64,000 nucleotides of DNA from the NCBI GenBank assembly GCA_017534745.1, contig JAFXVX010000005.1, positions 1-64,000 on the forward strand, given 5' to 3'. This document shows, piece after piece, positions 24,504-34,461 of the stretch. Each line of letters starts with the position of its first letter. Position 1 is the first letter of the stretch. Below the pieces are notes generated by a model that was not told where the DNA came from, searched no databases, and saw only the letters and a program-made list of their open reading frames with translations. The translations under genes were made by a program, and so were the position numbers. The DNA is from Bacteroidales bacterium (lineage in GTDB: Bacteria > Bacteroidota > Bacteroidia > Bacteroidales > UBA932).

Positions 24504-25807
24504 TTACTACAGAGAAACTTTACGAGGTATTCCTCTCCTCCGAGGGGATATGCACCGACAGCCGGAAACTGTTTCCCGGCTGTCTTTTCTTCGCCCTGAA
24601 GGGGGAGAATTTCGACGGCAACGCCTATGCGGCCGAGGCCCTTGAAAAGGGCGCTGTGGCAGCGGTCGTGACGGCAGGCGCCGTTAGCGGCCCAGGGATG
24701 ATTGAGGTCCCGGACACTCTGACTGCCCTGAAAGAACTGGCCCGTTACCACAGGGATCACGTCGGGGGTGAAAAACGCCTCCCTGTTTTGGGCCTCACAG
24801 GCACCAACGGCAAGACGACGACCAAGGAGCTGGTCCGGACCGCTCTCGCCGCCGGGCTTAAGGTTTCCGCCACCGAGGGAAATCTCAACAACGAAATCGG
24901 TGTCCCCCTCAGCGTCCTTTCAATCAAGCCCGGGACTGATGTCGCCGTCATCGAGATGGGCGCCAGCCACCCGGATGACCTTCTTCCGCTTCTCGCCGTC
25001 TCCGATCCGGATTACGGCATCATTACCAATGTGGGCAAGGCCCACCTGGAGGGTTTCGGCAGTTTCGAGGGTGTCAAAAGGGCAAAAGGCCTTCTGTATG
25101 ATCATATAGCGGCTAAAGGAGGCACCGTTCTTCTCAACGGAGACGATCCAATCCTCTCGGAAATGGCCGCGGCGCGCTCCCTGGAGCCGGTCCTTTACGG
25201 CGTGAAGACTCAGGGATGCACAGTCCTTCCTCCCTCGCCGGAGCATCCGTATCTCCGGATAGAGAAAGGAGACAGAGTTATTCAGACTCATCTCGTTGGC
25301 AGTTATAACGCTCCCAACGTGCTCGCCGCCATTGCGGCAGCGGTGCTTTTCGGTGTCCCCGAAGAAGATGCCATCCGGGCAATCGAGGCCTACATCCCTT
25401 CGAACAACCGCTCCGAGATGGCCCGCACTGAGCGCAATATCCTTATAGAAGATTTCTATAACGCCAATCCGTCCAGCATGGCGGCTGCACTTGAGAATTT
25501 CGCCTCGGTCGAGGCGCCTCTCAAGAGCGTCCTTCTGGGGGATATGAGGGAGCTTGGACCGGATTCCGTCGCAGAGCACGAGTCTGTGATTCAGCGGCTT
25601 GCAGGGATGAGTCTCGACAAGGTCTTCCTTGTCGGAGAAGAGTTCGGCAAGGCGCTCAAGAAGACTCCTGTACCTTCTTCCTGGCACTGGTTCGCCACCT
25701 CCGACGACCTGGCGGAATTCCTTGGTGGAAATCCGCTCGAGGGCGAGGTCCTTCTTGTCAAGGGTTCGAGGGGGATACGGATGGAGAAGGTCCTTCCAAA
25801 GCTCTGA
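24500..25807 (+). CDS. murF: UDP-N-acetylmuramoyl-tripeptide--D-alanyl-D-alanine ligase
   Basis: A 435-residue Mur ligase. ATG 24500 overlaps the dut stop by 4 bp and matches family starts; upstream in-frame codons lie within dut. The N-terminal substrate domain contains [20 protein letters not shown], the ATP-binding P-loop is [14 protein letters not shown] near residue 100, and the central domain has [10 protein letters not shown] and NNRSEM. It adds D-Ala-D-Ala to the peptidoglycan precursor in the cytoplasm. The last 50 bp overlap the convergent PAP2 gene. Confidence 0.95.
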   Translation: MITTEKLYEVFLSSEGICTDSRKLFPGCLFFALKGENFDGNAYAAEALEKGAVAAVVTAGAVSGPGMIEVPDTLTALKELARYHRDHVGGEKRLPVLGLTGTNGKTTTKELVRTALAAGLKVSATEGNLNNEIGVPLSVLSIKPGTDVAVIEMGASHPDDLLPLLAVSDPDYGIITNVGKAHLEGFGSFEGVKRAKGLLYDHIAAKGGTVLLNGDDPILSEMAAARSLEPVLYGVKTQGCTVLPPSPEHPYLRIEKGDRVIQTHLVGSYNAPNVLAAIAAAVLFGVPEEDAIRAIEAYIPSNNRSEMARTERNILIEDFYNANPSSMAAALENFASVEAPLKSVLLGDMRELGPDSVAEHESVIQRLAGMSLDKVFLVGEEFGKALKKTPVPSSWHWFATSDDLAEFLGGNPLEGEVLLVKGSRGIRMEKVLPKL

Positions 25808-26372
25808 TAATCAGTTTTGCAAGCATCGCTACTGCAAGGGCGATGAGCACCCCGGCGACGGCTCCGACAAGGATGTCGCCGAGGTAGTGTTTGCCTGCCA
25901 TTATTCTGGATATGGAGACAAGGGTTGCCCAGGTATAGGCACCGGCTATCAGCCAGTGGTCGGCGTTGTTTTTCTCCACCATGGACAGCGCCATAGCGAC
26001 TATAGTTGCGAAAGCGAAACAATTGGCGGCGTGTCCGGAATAGAATCCGAAGAACCCGCCTCTGCCTTCGCTCCAGTGGAGGCCGTTTTCGAGCATAAAA
26101 CTGGTGTAGCAGGGTCTTAAGCGGCAGACGCTGTTTTTGACGAGATTGGCCGTCTGGTCCACAAGAAGGATGGTCAGTGCCGCAGCCACGATCATTATCA
26201 GTCCTCTCTTCCAGCCCAGCCGCTTTATCAGGTAGATACCTATAAGCAAATACGCAAGAAACCAGACCTTGATGTCTGAGAGCATGAGCCAAAAAGAATC
26301 GCCCCATGGCGTGCCGAAGTCATTGATCCATAGGGTTATCTGCTGGTCTATATGCTGCAATCCTTCAAGCAT
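25758..26372 (-). CDS. PAP2-family membrane phosphatase
   Basis: A 204-residue integral membrane protein with about five hydrophobic segments. The three PAP2 signature motifs are present: [22 protein letters not shown] and [12 protein letters not shown], giving the catalytic His pair and Arg. Relatives dephosphorylate undecaprenyl pyrophosphate, lipid A or phosphatidic acid at the outer face of the membrane; undecaprenyl-pyrophosphate recycling is likely but not proven. It is the last gene of the tgt-lptG-obgE-PAP2 operon; its start overlaps the obgE end by 8 bp. Confidence 0.87.
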   Translation of the reverse strand: MLEGLQHIDQQITLWINDFGTPWGDSFWLMLSDIKVWFLAYLLIGIYLIKRLGWKRGLIMIVAAALTILLVDQTANLVKNSVCRLRPCYTSFMLENGLHWSEGRGGFFGFYSGHAANCFAFATIVAMALSMVEKNNADHWLIAGAYTWATLVSISRIMAGKHYLGDILVGAVAGVLIALAVAMLAKLIIRALEGPSPSVSPSNP

Positions 26373-27357
26373 GGAGTTTAGCCCAGAGCATGTCTTTCAG
26401 GGTGTCCAGCCCACGTCCGGCCACTGATGAGATCAGTACCGAATCGACGCCTTTAGGCAGAGTCTTGAGTATTTCTTTCTCCCTGTCTGAATCGATCAGG
26501 TCGCACTTTGTCACGGCGAGCAGCCTCTCTTTGACGAGAAGCTCAGGGTTATAGAGCCTGAGCTCGTCTAGAAGGACATTGTAGCTCGCTGCAATGTCTT
26601 CTTCCTCGGCCGATACCATAAACAGAAGCACCGAATTGCGTTCGATGTGGCGCAGGAAACGGTGGCCTATGCCCTTTCCCTCATGGGCGCCTTCAATGAT
26701 CCCCGGGATATCCGCCATAACGAATGAAAGGTCGTCGCGGTAGCGCACAATGCCGAGGTTGGGCTCAAGGGTAGTGAAGGCGTAGCCGGCTATCTTCGGC
26801 TTCGCGCTGGTAATCGAAGCCAGGAGAGTCGATTTCCCGGCGTTAGGGAAACCGACCAGGCCCACGTCGGCGAGGAGTTTCAGTTCGAGAATGAACCAGC
26901 CTTCCTGCCCTTCCTCGCCCGGCTGGGCGTAGCGGGGAGTCTGGTTGGTGGCGCTCTTGAAGTTGTTGTTTCCCAGTCCTCCACGACCGCCGCGGCAGAG
27001 GATATACTCCTCGCCGGGGGTGAGGATTTCTTTTATAATCTCTTCGGTCTCAGCGTCCTTGATTACCGTGCCTACTGGAACGTCGAGGTAAATGTCCTCG
27101 CCGTTTTTGCCCTTGCGGAGCGAAAAACTTCCGGCGCCGCCGGACTCGGCTCTCACTACCTTGCGGTATTTCAAGTGGATCAGTGTCCAGAACTGCGGAT
27201 TGGCTCGGAGGATAATGTGGCCGCCACGTCCGCCGTCACCGCCGTCCGGCCCGCCTTTCGGCACATACTTCGCCCTGTGAAGGTGCGTCGATCCCGCCCC
27301 TCCGTGTCCGGACGAGCAGAATATCTTGACGTAATCAATGAAGTTGCTATCGGCCAT
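26365..27357 (-). CDS. obgE: Ribosome-associated GTPase ObgE/CgtA
   Basis: A 330-residue GTPase. Residues 1-158 form the glycine-rich Obg fold ([32 protein letters not shown]). The G domain has G1 [11 protein letters not shown]2 near [10 protein letters not shown]3 DIPGII and G4 TKCD. It takes part in late assembly of the large ribosomal subunit and stress response. It lacks the C-terminal OCT domain found in some Firmicutes. It is in an operon with tgt and an LptG-like permease, a common order in Bacteroidetes. Confidence 0.95.
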   Translation of the reverse strand: MADSNFIDYVKIFCSSGHGGAGSTHLHRAKYVPKGGPDGGDGGRGGHIILRANPQFWTLIHLKYRKVVRAESGGAGSFSLRKGKNGEDIYLDVPVGTVIKDAETEEIIKEILTPGEEYILCRGGRGGLGNNNFKSATNQTPRYAQPGEEGQEGWFILELKLLADVGLVGFPNAGKSTLLASITSAKPKIAGYAFTTLEPNLGIVRYRDDLSFVMADIPGIIEGAHEGKGIGHRFLRHIERNSVLLFMVSAEEEDIAASYNVLLDELRLYNPELLVKERLLAVTKCDLIDSDREKEILKTLPKGVDSVLISSVAGRGLDTLKDMLWAKLHA

Positions 27358-27367
27358 TAACGTAATC

Positions 27368-28450
27368 CTATTTCGGGGCTAACTTGTAGAGCACGGCCGC
27401 GACGACGGCGAAGAGGGCGTTGGGCATCCAGATCGCTATCGCCGGCGGGAGCGTGCCGGTGTAAACGAACATTTCACTGAAACGCATGAACAGGATGTAG
27501 GAGAAGCTGAGACCGATGCCGATTGCCATATTCCATCCTATGCCGCCGCGTCGCTTGCGGGTCGAAAGCGACACGCCCATTATCGTGAGGATAAAGGCGG
27601 AGAACGGCAGCGATAGGCGGTTGTGCTTCTCGATAAGCGCGTACATCACGTTGGCGTCTCCCCTCTCCTTCTGGGTGCGGATGAGGGCGTTGAGATCCTT
27701 GTTGGGAATCTGCTGGACGGTCTTCGACGTACGCCTGAAATCATCCACGGTCAGGCTGATGAGCGTGTCGAGCTGCCTTCCTGTCGTGACCTTGTCCTCC
27801 AGACCGCTGCTGTAGTCACGGATCACCCAGTTTTTGAGCTTCCAGGAACAGGTCAGGCTGTCCCACTTGGCGGATTCAGCGGAGAGTTTGGAGACGAGGT
27901 GGTCGCTGTCGATGTCCTCGAGGGTGAAATTGTAGGCAGTGTTGTTCCATGTGGAGAAGGACTCTACATAGACGAATTTACCTTCCTCGAGCTTATAGTG
28001 GACATCACGCCCGGAAAGGGCGTTCCTGTGCTTGACATACTGCTCCTCGAAGCGGAGCCGCGTCGCATTGGAGCGCGGAATCACCCAGAGGTTTAGCGAC
28101 AGCGACAGCAGCGCGATAAAGGCGGCCGAAATAAAGTAGGGCCGCATTATCCTGTGGTAGCTCACACCGCAGGAGAGAATGGCCACGAATTCAGAATTCG
28201 CCGCCATCCTGGAGGTGAAGAAAATCACCGTAATGAACACGAACAGAGGACTGAACATGTTCATGAAATACGGTATGAAGTTGAGATAGTAGTCAAAGAC
28301 TATCTCCTTCAACGGAGCTTGCTTAGAGACGAAATCGTCGATCTTTTCGCTGATATCGAATATGATGACTATCACGATGATAAAGAGTATCATCATGAAG
28401 AAGGTCATCATGAACTTCCTGATTATGTACCAGTCGAGTTTCTTAAGCAT
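27368..28450 (-). CDS. LptF/LptG-family lipopolysaccharide export permease
   Basis: The start at 28450 ([14 protein letters not shown]) gives 360 residues and fits the family; upstream in-frame codons lie in tgt. The protein has the YjgP/YjgQ layout: membrane segments near 15-35, 55-75 and 95-115, a large periplasmic beta-jellyroll region (about 125-265) and three C-terminal membrane segments including [19 protein letters not shown]. It would pull lipopolysaccharide from the inner membrane as part of LptBFG. It follows tgt by 1 bp. LptF or LptG identity cannot be decided. Confidence 0.9.
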   Translation of the reverse strand: MLKKLDWYIIRKFMMTFFMMILFIIVIVIIFDISEKIDDFVSKQAPLKEIVFDYYLNFIPYFMNMFSPLFVFITVIFFTSRMAANSEFVAILSCGVSYHRIMRPYFISAAFIALLSLSLNLWVIPRSNATRLRFEEQYVKHRNALSGRDVHYKLEEGKFVYVESFSTWNNTAYNFTLEDIDSDHLVSKLSAESAKWDSLTCSWKLKNWVIRDYSSGLEDKVTTGRQLDTLISLTVDDFRRTSKTVQQIPNKDLNALIRTQKERGDANVMYALIEKHNRLSLPFSAFILTIMGVSLSTRKRRGGIGWNMAIGIGLSFSYILFMRFSEMFVYTGTLPPAIAIWMPNALFAVVAAVLYKLAPK

Positions 28451-28451
28451 C

Positions 28452-29588
28452 CTACAGCCTCCTTGAAAGTTTTTTGACGGCGGCTTCCTTCCAGGAGGCG
28501 AAATCGCCCTCCTCGATGTGGCGGCGGGCCGTCCGGACGAGGTCCAGATAGAATGCCAGATTGTGCTCGGTCGCCACCATCGCGGCAAACATCTCGCCGG
28601 CGACGAAAAGGTGGCGGAGATAGGCCTTCGAATAGGCGTGGTCCACGAATGAGGTCCCCTGCGGGTCGATTTCGGAGAAATCGTCCGCCCACTTGGCGTT
28701 GCGCATATTCATGACGCCCTCCCAGGTGAAGAGCATCGCGTTGCGGCCGTTGCGGGTCGGCATGACGCAGTCGAACATGTCCACCCCGCGGGCTATGCCC
28801 TCGAGGATATTGGCCGGAGTCCCGACGCCCATGAGGTAGCGGGGCTTGTCGGCCGGCAGAAGCGGGCAGACCAGCTCAAGCATCTCATACATTTTCTCGG
28901 TCGGCTCCCCTACCGCGAGGCCGCCGATGGCGTAGCCGTCGCGGTCGAAGCTCACCGCATGCTCTACCGCCCTCTTCCTGAGGTCCGGATACACGCAGCC
29001 CTGGACGATGGGGAACATCGCCTGGTAGTAGCCATAGAGCGGGTCCGTCTCGTCGAAGCGTTTTACAAAGCGCTCGAGCCAACCCTGGGTCATCTTCAGG
29101 GAACGCTCGGCGTACGAATAGTCGGCATCTCCGGGGCAGCACTCGTCGAGGGCCATAATGATGTCGGCTCCGATGATGCGCTGGGTATCGACGTTGTTCT
29201 CCGGGGTGAAGGTGTGGCGGGAACCATCTATGTGGGAGGAAAATGTACAGCCTTCGTCATTGAGCTTGCGGATAGGGGTCAGGGAGAACACCTGGAAACC
29301 GCCGCTGTCCGTCAGGATGGGACGGTCCCAGTTTTCAAACTTATGGAGACCGCCGGCCTCGCGGAGCACGTCCAGGCCGGGGCGGAGATAAAGATGATAT
29401 GTATTTCCGAGAATGATCTCGGCGCCGATATCCTCCTTCAAATCCCTGTGATAGACGCCCTTGACGGAGCCCACCGTCCCGACCGGCATGAAAATCGGGG
29501 TGCGGATCTCCCCGTGGTCGGTCTTTATCAGACCGGCCCTCGCGGAAGAACCGCCATCGCGCGCCGTCAGCTGGAAGGAAAAGGGCAT
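28452..29588 (-). CDS. tgt: Queuine tRNA-ribosyltransferase, zinc-cysteine motif absent
   Basis: A 378-residue enzyme that exchanges guanine-34 of certain tRNAs for a 7-deazaguanine precursor of queuosine. Motifs are ILTDSGGFQVFSL (active-site Asp), LDECCPG, GGLAVGEP and DMFDCVMPTRNGRNAML with the nucleophilic Asp. In the C-terminal part, where many Tgt proteins carry CxCxxC plus His for zinc, this protein reads DPQGTSFVDHAYSKAYLRHL, so the cysteines are missing; I believe this is usual in Bacteroidetes. It is first in the tgt-lptG-obgE-PAP2 operon and divergent from the MFS-queC genes. Confidence 0.93.
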   Translation of the reverse strand: MPFSFQLTARDGGSSARAGLIKTDHGEIRTPIFMPVGTVGSVKGVYHRDLKEDIGAEIILGNTYHLYLRPGLDVLREAGGLHKFENWDRPILTDSGGFQVFSLTPIRKLNDEGCTFSSHIDGSRHTFTPENNVDTQRIIGADIIMALDECCPGDADYSYAERSLKMTQGWLERFVKRFDETDPLYGYYQAMFPIVQGCVYPDLRKRAVEHAVSFDRDGYAIGGLAVGEPTEKMYEMLELVCPLLPADKPRYLMGVGTPANILEGIARGVDMFDCVMPTRNGRNAMLFTWEGVMNMRNAKWADDFSEIDPQGTSFVDHAYSKAYLRHLFVAGEMFAAMVATEHNLAFYLDLVRTARRHIEEGDFASWKEAAVKKLSRRL

Positions 29589-29605
29589 GTCGTTTTTTTA
29601 ACCTC

Positions 29606-29613
29606 CAAATATA
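29606..29613 (-). promoter_or_regulatory. Promoter -7 box TATATTTG for the tgt operon
   Basis: The reverse complement CAAATATA at 29606-29613 lies 17 bp before the tgt start at 29588. Confidence 0.65.
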
Positions 29614-29634
29614 GTGATTTTCCCGTAAATTTTT

Positions 29635-29642
29635 TATCTTTG
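29635..29642 (+). promoter_or_regulatory. Promoter -7 box TATCTTTG for MFS-queC
   Basis: Exact TAnnTTTG match 43 bp before the MFS start at 29686; it is 21 bp from the divergent tgt promoter, so the two transcripts may be co-regulated. Confidence 0.65.
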
Positions 29643-29685
29643 TTTGTTTTGAAGGGAATCAAACAACTAAAGCCCAAATACTAGT

Positions 29686-30969
29686 ATGAAAAACAAACAG
29701 CTGATCTTCAAGCTCATACTGATGAACTTCCTGGAGTTCGCAGTGTGGGGAGCCTACCTGACGTCCCTTGGCCGCTACCTCGGCGGTATCGGCCTCGGCC
29801 CGCAAATCAAGTGGTTCTACGCGATGCAGGGCATCGTATCCCTCTTTATGCCGACCCTCATGGGTATAGTCGCCGACCGCAAGATTGAGGCCCAGAAGGT
29901 CCTCTCCCTCTGCCACGGCCTCGCCGGCCTTTTCATGGGAGGAGCCGGCATCTACTGTATGATGGCCGCCGGGCAGGTATCCTTCGCCCCGCTGTTTGTC
30001 CTCTACAGTTTCAGCGTCGCCTTCTTCATGCCGACGATTGCAATCGCCAACTCCGTTGCCTTCAACGCCCTGACCAAGGCCGGGATGGACACCGTCAAGG
30101 ACTTCCCCCCTATCCGTGTCTTCGGCACGGTGGGCTTCATCTGCTCGATGCTCGTGACCAACTTCCTCTCCTTCAAGGGAGTCCAGATGCAGGACAGCTA
30201 CACCCAGATGCTCTCTTCCGGCATCATCTCGCTGGTCCTCTGCGGCTACGCCCTGACCCTGCCGGCCTGCCCGGTGAAGAAGGATGAGAAGCCCGCTTCC
30301 CTTTCCGAAGCGTTCGGGCTCAAGGCTTTCACCCTGTTCAAGGATCCGCAGTTTGCGATTTTCTTCATATTCTCGATGCTCCTCGGAGCCTCCCTGCAGA
30401 TCACCAACGGCTACGCCAACACCTTCCTGAGCTCCTTCGCCGCAGATCCTTCCCTCGCCGACACCTTCGCCGTCAAGAATTCCAACGCGCTGATTTCAAT
30501 CAGCCAGATATCCGAGACCCTCTGCATCCTCCTCATACCCTTCTTCATGAAGAAGTTCGGTATCAAGAAGGTGATGCTTATAGCGATGTTCGCCTGGGTC
30601 TTCCGCTTCGGCTTCTTCGGCCTTGGAAACCCGGCCTTCCCGGGAGTCATCCTGTTCATCCTCAGCTGCATAGTTTACGGTGTTGCATTTGACTTCTTCA
30701 ATATCTCCGGCGCACTCTATGTCGAGCAGAACGCCGCGGAAGACATCCGTTCCAGCGCCCAGGGCATCTTCATGCTCATGACCAACGGCCTCGGCGCGAC
30801 GATCGGCACCCTTGCGGCCGGCGCGGTCATCGACGCCTGCGACGTCTTCAACACTCCGGCCAACTGGTCAACCGCCTGGTACATCTTCGCCGGTTATGCC
30901 TTCGTCGTCGGCGTGCTCTTCATGATCCTGTTCAAGGATCCTCAGAAAGCACAGAAAGCTGGTGCATAG
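29686..30969 (+). CDS. MFS transporter, nucleoside:H+ symporter-like
   Basis: A 427-residue membrane protein with about 12 hydrophobic segments. The first segment (LILMNFLEFAVWGAYLTSLG) and the loop PTLMGIVADRKI resemble NupG/XapB-type nucleoside permeases. It lies between the divergent tgt and downstream queC (9 bp gap), both queuosine genes, which raises the possibility that it imports a queuosine precursor or nucleoside; this is inference from position only. The transcript probably continues into queC and the ABC transporter gene. Confidence 0.85.
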   Translation: MKNKQLIFKLILMNFLEFAVWGAYLTSLGRYLGGIGLGPQIKWFYAMQGIVSLFMPTLMGIVADRKIEAQKVLSLCHGLAGLFMGGAGIYCMMAAGQVSFAPLFVLYSFSVAFFMPTIAIANSVAFNALTKAGMDTVKDFPPIRVFGTVGFICSMLVTNFLSFKGVQMQDSYTQMLSSGIISLVLCGYALTLPACPVKKDEKPASLSEAFGLKAFTLFKDPQFAIFFIFSMLLGASLQITNGYANTFLSSFAADPSLADTFAVKNSNALISISQISETLCILLIPFFMKKFGIKKVMLIAMFAWVFRFGFFGLGNPAFPGVILFILSCIVYGVAFDFFNISGALYVEQNAAEDIRSSAQGIFMLMTNGLGATIGTLAAGAVIDACDVFNTPANWSTAWYIFAGYAFVVGVLFMILFKDPQKAQKAGA

Positions 30970-30978
30970 CGCATCCCT

Positions 30979-31620
30979 ATGAGAGCCATACTTATCTATT
31001 CGGGAGGGCTGGACTCCACCACCCTTCTCCACGAGTACAAAGACTCCATAGAGCTTGCCGTCTCCTTTGACTACGGCTCCAAGCACAACGCCCGCGAGAT
31101 TGCGTGCGCGAGCCAGAATTGCTCGCTGCTCGGCATCCCCCATAAGGTGATATCGCTGGAGTTCATAGGCAAATACTTCAAAAGCAGCCTCCTCGAAGGC
31201 GGCGCCGAGATTCCCGACGCCGTCTATGCCGATGAGAATATGCGCTCGACAGTGGTCCCGTTCCGCAACGGCATTATGCTGGCCGTTGCGACGGGCCTCG
31301 CCGAGGACCTTGGCCTCGACGCCGTCCTCATTGCCAACCACTCCGGAGACCACGACATCTACCCCGACTGCCGCCCCGAGTTCATCGACGCATTCGATGC
31401 CGCGGCGGCCGCAGGGACCTACAACGGCGTCCGCATTGTCTCGCCGTACTGCAACCTGACCAAGAGGGACATCGCCCTCCGCGGCCTTGAGGCAGGTGTC
31501 GATTTCACCATGACCTACTCCTGCTATAAAGGCGGCGAGCACCACTGCGGCATCTGCGCCACCTGCCGTGAGCGCAAGGAGGCGCTCTCGGGCTTCGATC
31601 CGACCGTTTACGACGCATAA
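30979..31620 (+). CDS. queC: 7-cyano-7-deazaguanine synthase QueC
   Basis: A 213-residue ATP pyrophosphatase-fold enzyme. The PP-loop is ILIYSGGLDSTTLLHEY at the N terminus, the substrate region has FRNGIMLAVATGLAE, and the zinc ligands are in SCYKGGEHHCGICATCRERK near residues 178-198. It makes preQ0 from 7-carboxy-7-deazaguanine with ammonia and ATP. Genes for QueD, QueE and QueF are not in the window. It follows the MFS gene by 9 bp and precedes the ABC transporter gene by 12 bp. Confidence 0.95.
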   Translation: MRAILIYSGGLDSTTLLHEYKDSIELAVSFDYGSKHNAREIACASQNCSLLGIPHKVISLEFIGKYFKSSLLEGGAEIPDAVYADENMRSTVVPFRNGIMLAVATGLAEDLGLDAVLIANHSGDHDIYPDCRPEFIDAFDAAAAAGTYNGVRIVSPYCNLTKRDIALRGLEAGVDFTMTYSCYKGGEHHCGICATCRERKEALSGFDPTVYDA

Positions 31621-31632
31621 TCCCCCCCCGGA

Positions 31633-34461
31633 ATGCTCAACGACACCATAATATCCGGCCTTGTCAACCTGTTTGCGCTTGTCGGCGCAAGGCACAGCGT
31701 CGGCGTTGAGCATTCCGAGAAGCTGCTTCACGACTACCTATCATCCCATCTTGGCCTCCGGGACACTTCCGAGTATGTGTCCCTCTATGCCGACCTGCGC
31801 AGCGTCTATGATGACAACGAGAGCATCGACAAGATGGCCATCGTCGGCGGCATTTGCGGCAATATTCGCAACCTTATCCCGCGGGATGAGCTTTCTATGA
31901 TACTCCTCCGTCTCATGGAATTCGCCGGAGTCGATGACGAGGAAGTGTTCTCTTTCATCGCCGCCGATTTCAGCGTATCCGACGGGATGCTGGCCGACTT
32001 CCGCGACTTTGTCGCAGGGAGGGAGTCGGAGAGGGTCCGTATCCAGACTTTCCCCGGCTACGACGGCTCGGTGAAGACCCTCTGGATCCCCTCCGAAAGC
32101 ACCTTAGTATTTACCTACAACGGCACCGAAGAGGTCCTTTTCAACGACGTGCCGCTTCTCCCGGGAGCCTTCCGTATATGGGATAAAAGCGGTGTGATGA
32201 AAAGCCGCAGAGGCGCGCCCGTACATTTCTCAACGGCCCACCGCGTCTATGAGGACGACTCCTCGGTCAAGGTCGTATTCCGCGGCCGCGACCTGGAATT
32301 CCGTTACAAAGGCGGCGACAACGGCCTCCACGGCATGAGCTTCTCGCTCCGCGGGGGCGAGCTGGTGGCGATAATGGGTGGCAGCGGCGTCGGCAAATCG
32401 ACGCTGCTGTCCATCCTCAACGGCTCCCTCAGCCCGGACAGCGGCTCGCTCGGAGTCAACGGCCGTTCGATCGACAGCCCGGAAGTGAAGGCCCTTATAG
32501 GCTATGTCCCCCAGGACGATCTCCTCATAGAGGAACTCACTGTCTATGAGAACCTTTACTACACGGCGAGATTCTGTTTCGACGGACTTCCTGACGAGGA
32601 GATCCACGAGAAAGTGATGGCAGTCCTGCGCAACCTTGAGCTCGATTTTGCAAAGGACCTCAAGGTCGGATCGCCACTGAAAAAGACCATTTCCGGAGGG
32701 CAGCGAAAGAGGCTCAACATAGCCCTTGAGCTCATCCGCGAGCCTTCCATCCTCATGCTCGACGAGCCGACTTCCGGCCTCTCGTCGGCCGACTCCGAGA
32801 GAGTCATGGGACTTCTGAGGCAGCAGGCCAACGGAGGCCGCCTCGTGATAGCCAACATCCACCAGCCGTCGAGCGACATCTACAAGATGTTCGACCGGCT
32901 CTGGGTGATGGACGTGGGCGGATACCCCGTCTATGACGGTAATCCAATCGACGCCGTGACATGGTTCAAGAGAGCAGCCAATTACGCCGATGCCGAGACG
33001 AGCACCTGCCCCGTCTGCGGCAACGTCAACCCCGAGATCATCCTCAACATCATAGATGAGAGGACGATTGACACCGGAGGCCACGCAGCCTCCTCGAGGA
33101 AGACCTCTCCGGAGGAGTGGCACGGGATGTATCTGGCGGCCAGGCACGAGGACGACGAATGCGGTCAGGATTCCGCACTGCCCTGCTCCGGCCAGAAGAG
33201 GCCGAGGGCGTTCAGGCAGTTCCTTATATATTTAAGGCGAAATGTGAGGGCCAAGCTCACGAACCTGCAGTATGTGCTAATTACCCTCCTGGAGGCTCCC
33301 CTTCTGGCGCTCGTCTGCGCCTGGCTGACGCGCTATGCGCCGCCATCCGGCTATTCCCTCATGGACAACCGCAACTTCGTGCAGTATCTGTTCATGGCAG
33401 TAATTGTCGCCGTGTTCCTCGGCATGACGGCGAGCGCAGAGGAGATCATCCGAGACAGGGCCATCCTGAAAAGGGAAAAATTCCTCAGCCTCAGCTACCC
33501 GGCCTACATTTGGAGCAAAATTGCCTACACCGCCCTGGTCTCCCTCGTGCAGACCACGCTGTTCATCCTTGTCGGCAACGCCGTCATCGGCATCCACGGG
33601 ATGTTCCCGGTTTTTTTTGCCGTACTCTTTATTACGGCAGTGGTCTCCAACCTGATAGGCCTCCTGCTGTCCCAGCTGCTCAATTCCATAGTATCCATAT
33701 ACATAAGCATACCGCTGCTTCTCGTGCCGCAGATTCTTCTCTGCGGACTGGTGGTCGATTTCCAGGACCTCGTGCCGGACAGCAGGACCGGCAACGTCCC
33801 GGTCATCGGGGATGTAGTGCCATCGCGCTGGGCCTTCGAGGCCCTCGCCGTCGGGACCTTCCAGTACAACCGTTACGAGAGGGCCTGGTACGACCTTGAT
33901 GCGGAGCGCTACGAAGCCCTGTATTATAAGGATATAGTGCTCGAGGACTTCAGCGACCTTCTGTCTGTCGGCAAGGATGAGGACATCGCCTTTGTCAAGG
34001 GCGCCCTGCCCCACATCTGCAAGGTGGCAGGCATTGCCGAGGCGTCGTCTCCCGCCGAGACCGTCCGCGAAGCGGCCGCCGCCTTCACTTCCATCGGCAA
34101 CGTGGCGACCCTTGAAAAAGACAGGCTCGTAGGAGCCGCCATCGAAGAGCGTAGCATGGATGCGCTTGTGCGCTGTAAGAGAGATAGTTACAACCTCAGG
34201 CTCGAAGACCTCCTGACGGGGGCTTCGGAGCCGTCGCCGTATGTCAGGGTGTCCGGCTGCCTGGTCCCCAGACAGGGGATGGTTTTCCTCACCCCGGTCT
34301 CAACTTCCGGCCGTGCGCCATTTTATAGCGGCGTCAAGGTTCTCGGTAACGCAAAAATTCCTACCTTTGCATTCAACCTGTGCATCCTCCTGCTGATGGG
34401 GATGTTCCTGACGATATTATTATTAGTAAACATAAAATCAATTAAACTCAAAGACAAATGA
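31633..34461 (+). CDS. ABCG-like transporter, fused ATPase and permease with N-terminal extra domain
   Basis: A 942-residue fusion. Residues 1-130 form an acidic helical domain, TerB-like in appearance and not certain. A middle region (about 140-215) may be beta-rich. The ABC ATPase (about 215-450) has Walker A GGSGVGKSTLL, signature ISGGQRKRLNIAL and Walker B ILMLDEPTSGLSS, typical of ABCG half-transporters. A CxxC (STCPVCGNVNPE) follows, then six membrane segments (about 550-710) and a C-terminal region ending in one more membrane helix. The substrate is unknown; Bacteroidetes carry such proteins widely. The last 4 bp overlap the next lipoprotein gene. Confidence 0.85.
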   Translation: MLNDTIISGLVNLFALVGARHSVGVEHSEKLLHDYLSSHLGLRDTSEYVSLYADLRSVYDDNESIDKMAIVGGICGNIRNLIPRDELSMILLRLMEFAGVDDEEVFSFIAADFSVSDGMLADFRDFVAGRESERVRIQTFPGYDGSVKTLWIPSESTLVFTYNGTEEVLFNDVPLLPGAFRIWDKSGVMKSRRGAPVHFSTAHRVYEDDSSVKVVFRGRDLEFRYKGGDNGLHGMSFSLRGGELVAIMGGSGVGKSTLLSILNGSLSPDSGSLGVNGRSIDSPEVKALIGYVPQDDLLIEELTVYENLYYTARFCFDGLPDEEIHEKVMAVLRNLELDFAKDLKVGSPLKKTISGGQRKRLNIALELIREPSILMLDEPTSGLSSADSERVMGLLRQQANGGRLVIANIHQPSSDIYKMFDRLWVMDVGGYPVYDGNPIDAVTWFKRAANYADAETSTCPVCGNVNPEIILNIIDERTIDTGGHAASSRKTSPEEWHGMYLAARHEDDECGQDSALPCSGQKRPRAFRQFLIYLRRNVRAKLTNLQYVLITLLEAPLLALVCAWLTRYAPPSGYSLMDNRNFVQYLFMAVIVAVFLGMTASAEEIIRDRAILKREKFLSLSYPAYIWSKIAYTALVSLVQTTLFILVGNAVIGIHGMFPVFFAVLFITAVVSNLIGLLLSQLLNSIVSIYISIPLLLVPQILLCGLVVDFQDLVPDSRTGNVPVIGDVVPSRWAFEALAVGTFQYNRYERAWYDLDAERYEALYYKDIVLEDFSDLLSVGKDEDIAFVKGALPHICKVAGIAEASSPAETVREAAAAFTSIGNVATLEKDRLVGAAIEERSMDALVRCKRDSYNLRLEDLLTGASEPSPYVRVSGCLVPRQGMVFLTPVSTSGRAPFYSGVKVLGNAKIPTFAFNLCILLLMGMFLTILLLVNIKSIKLKDK

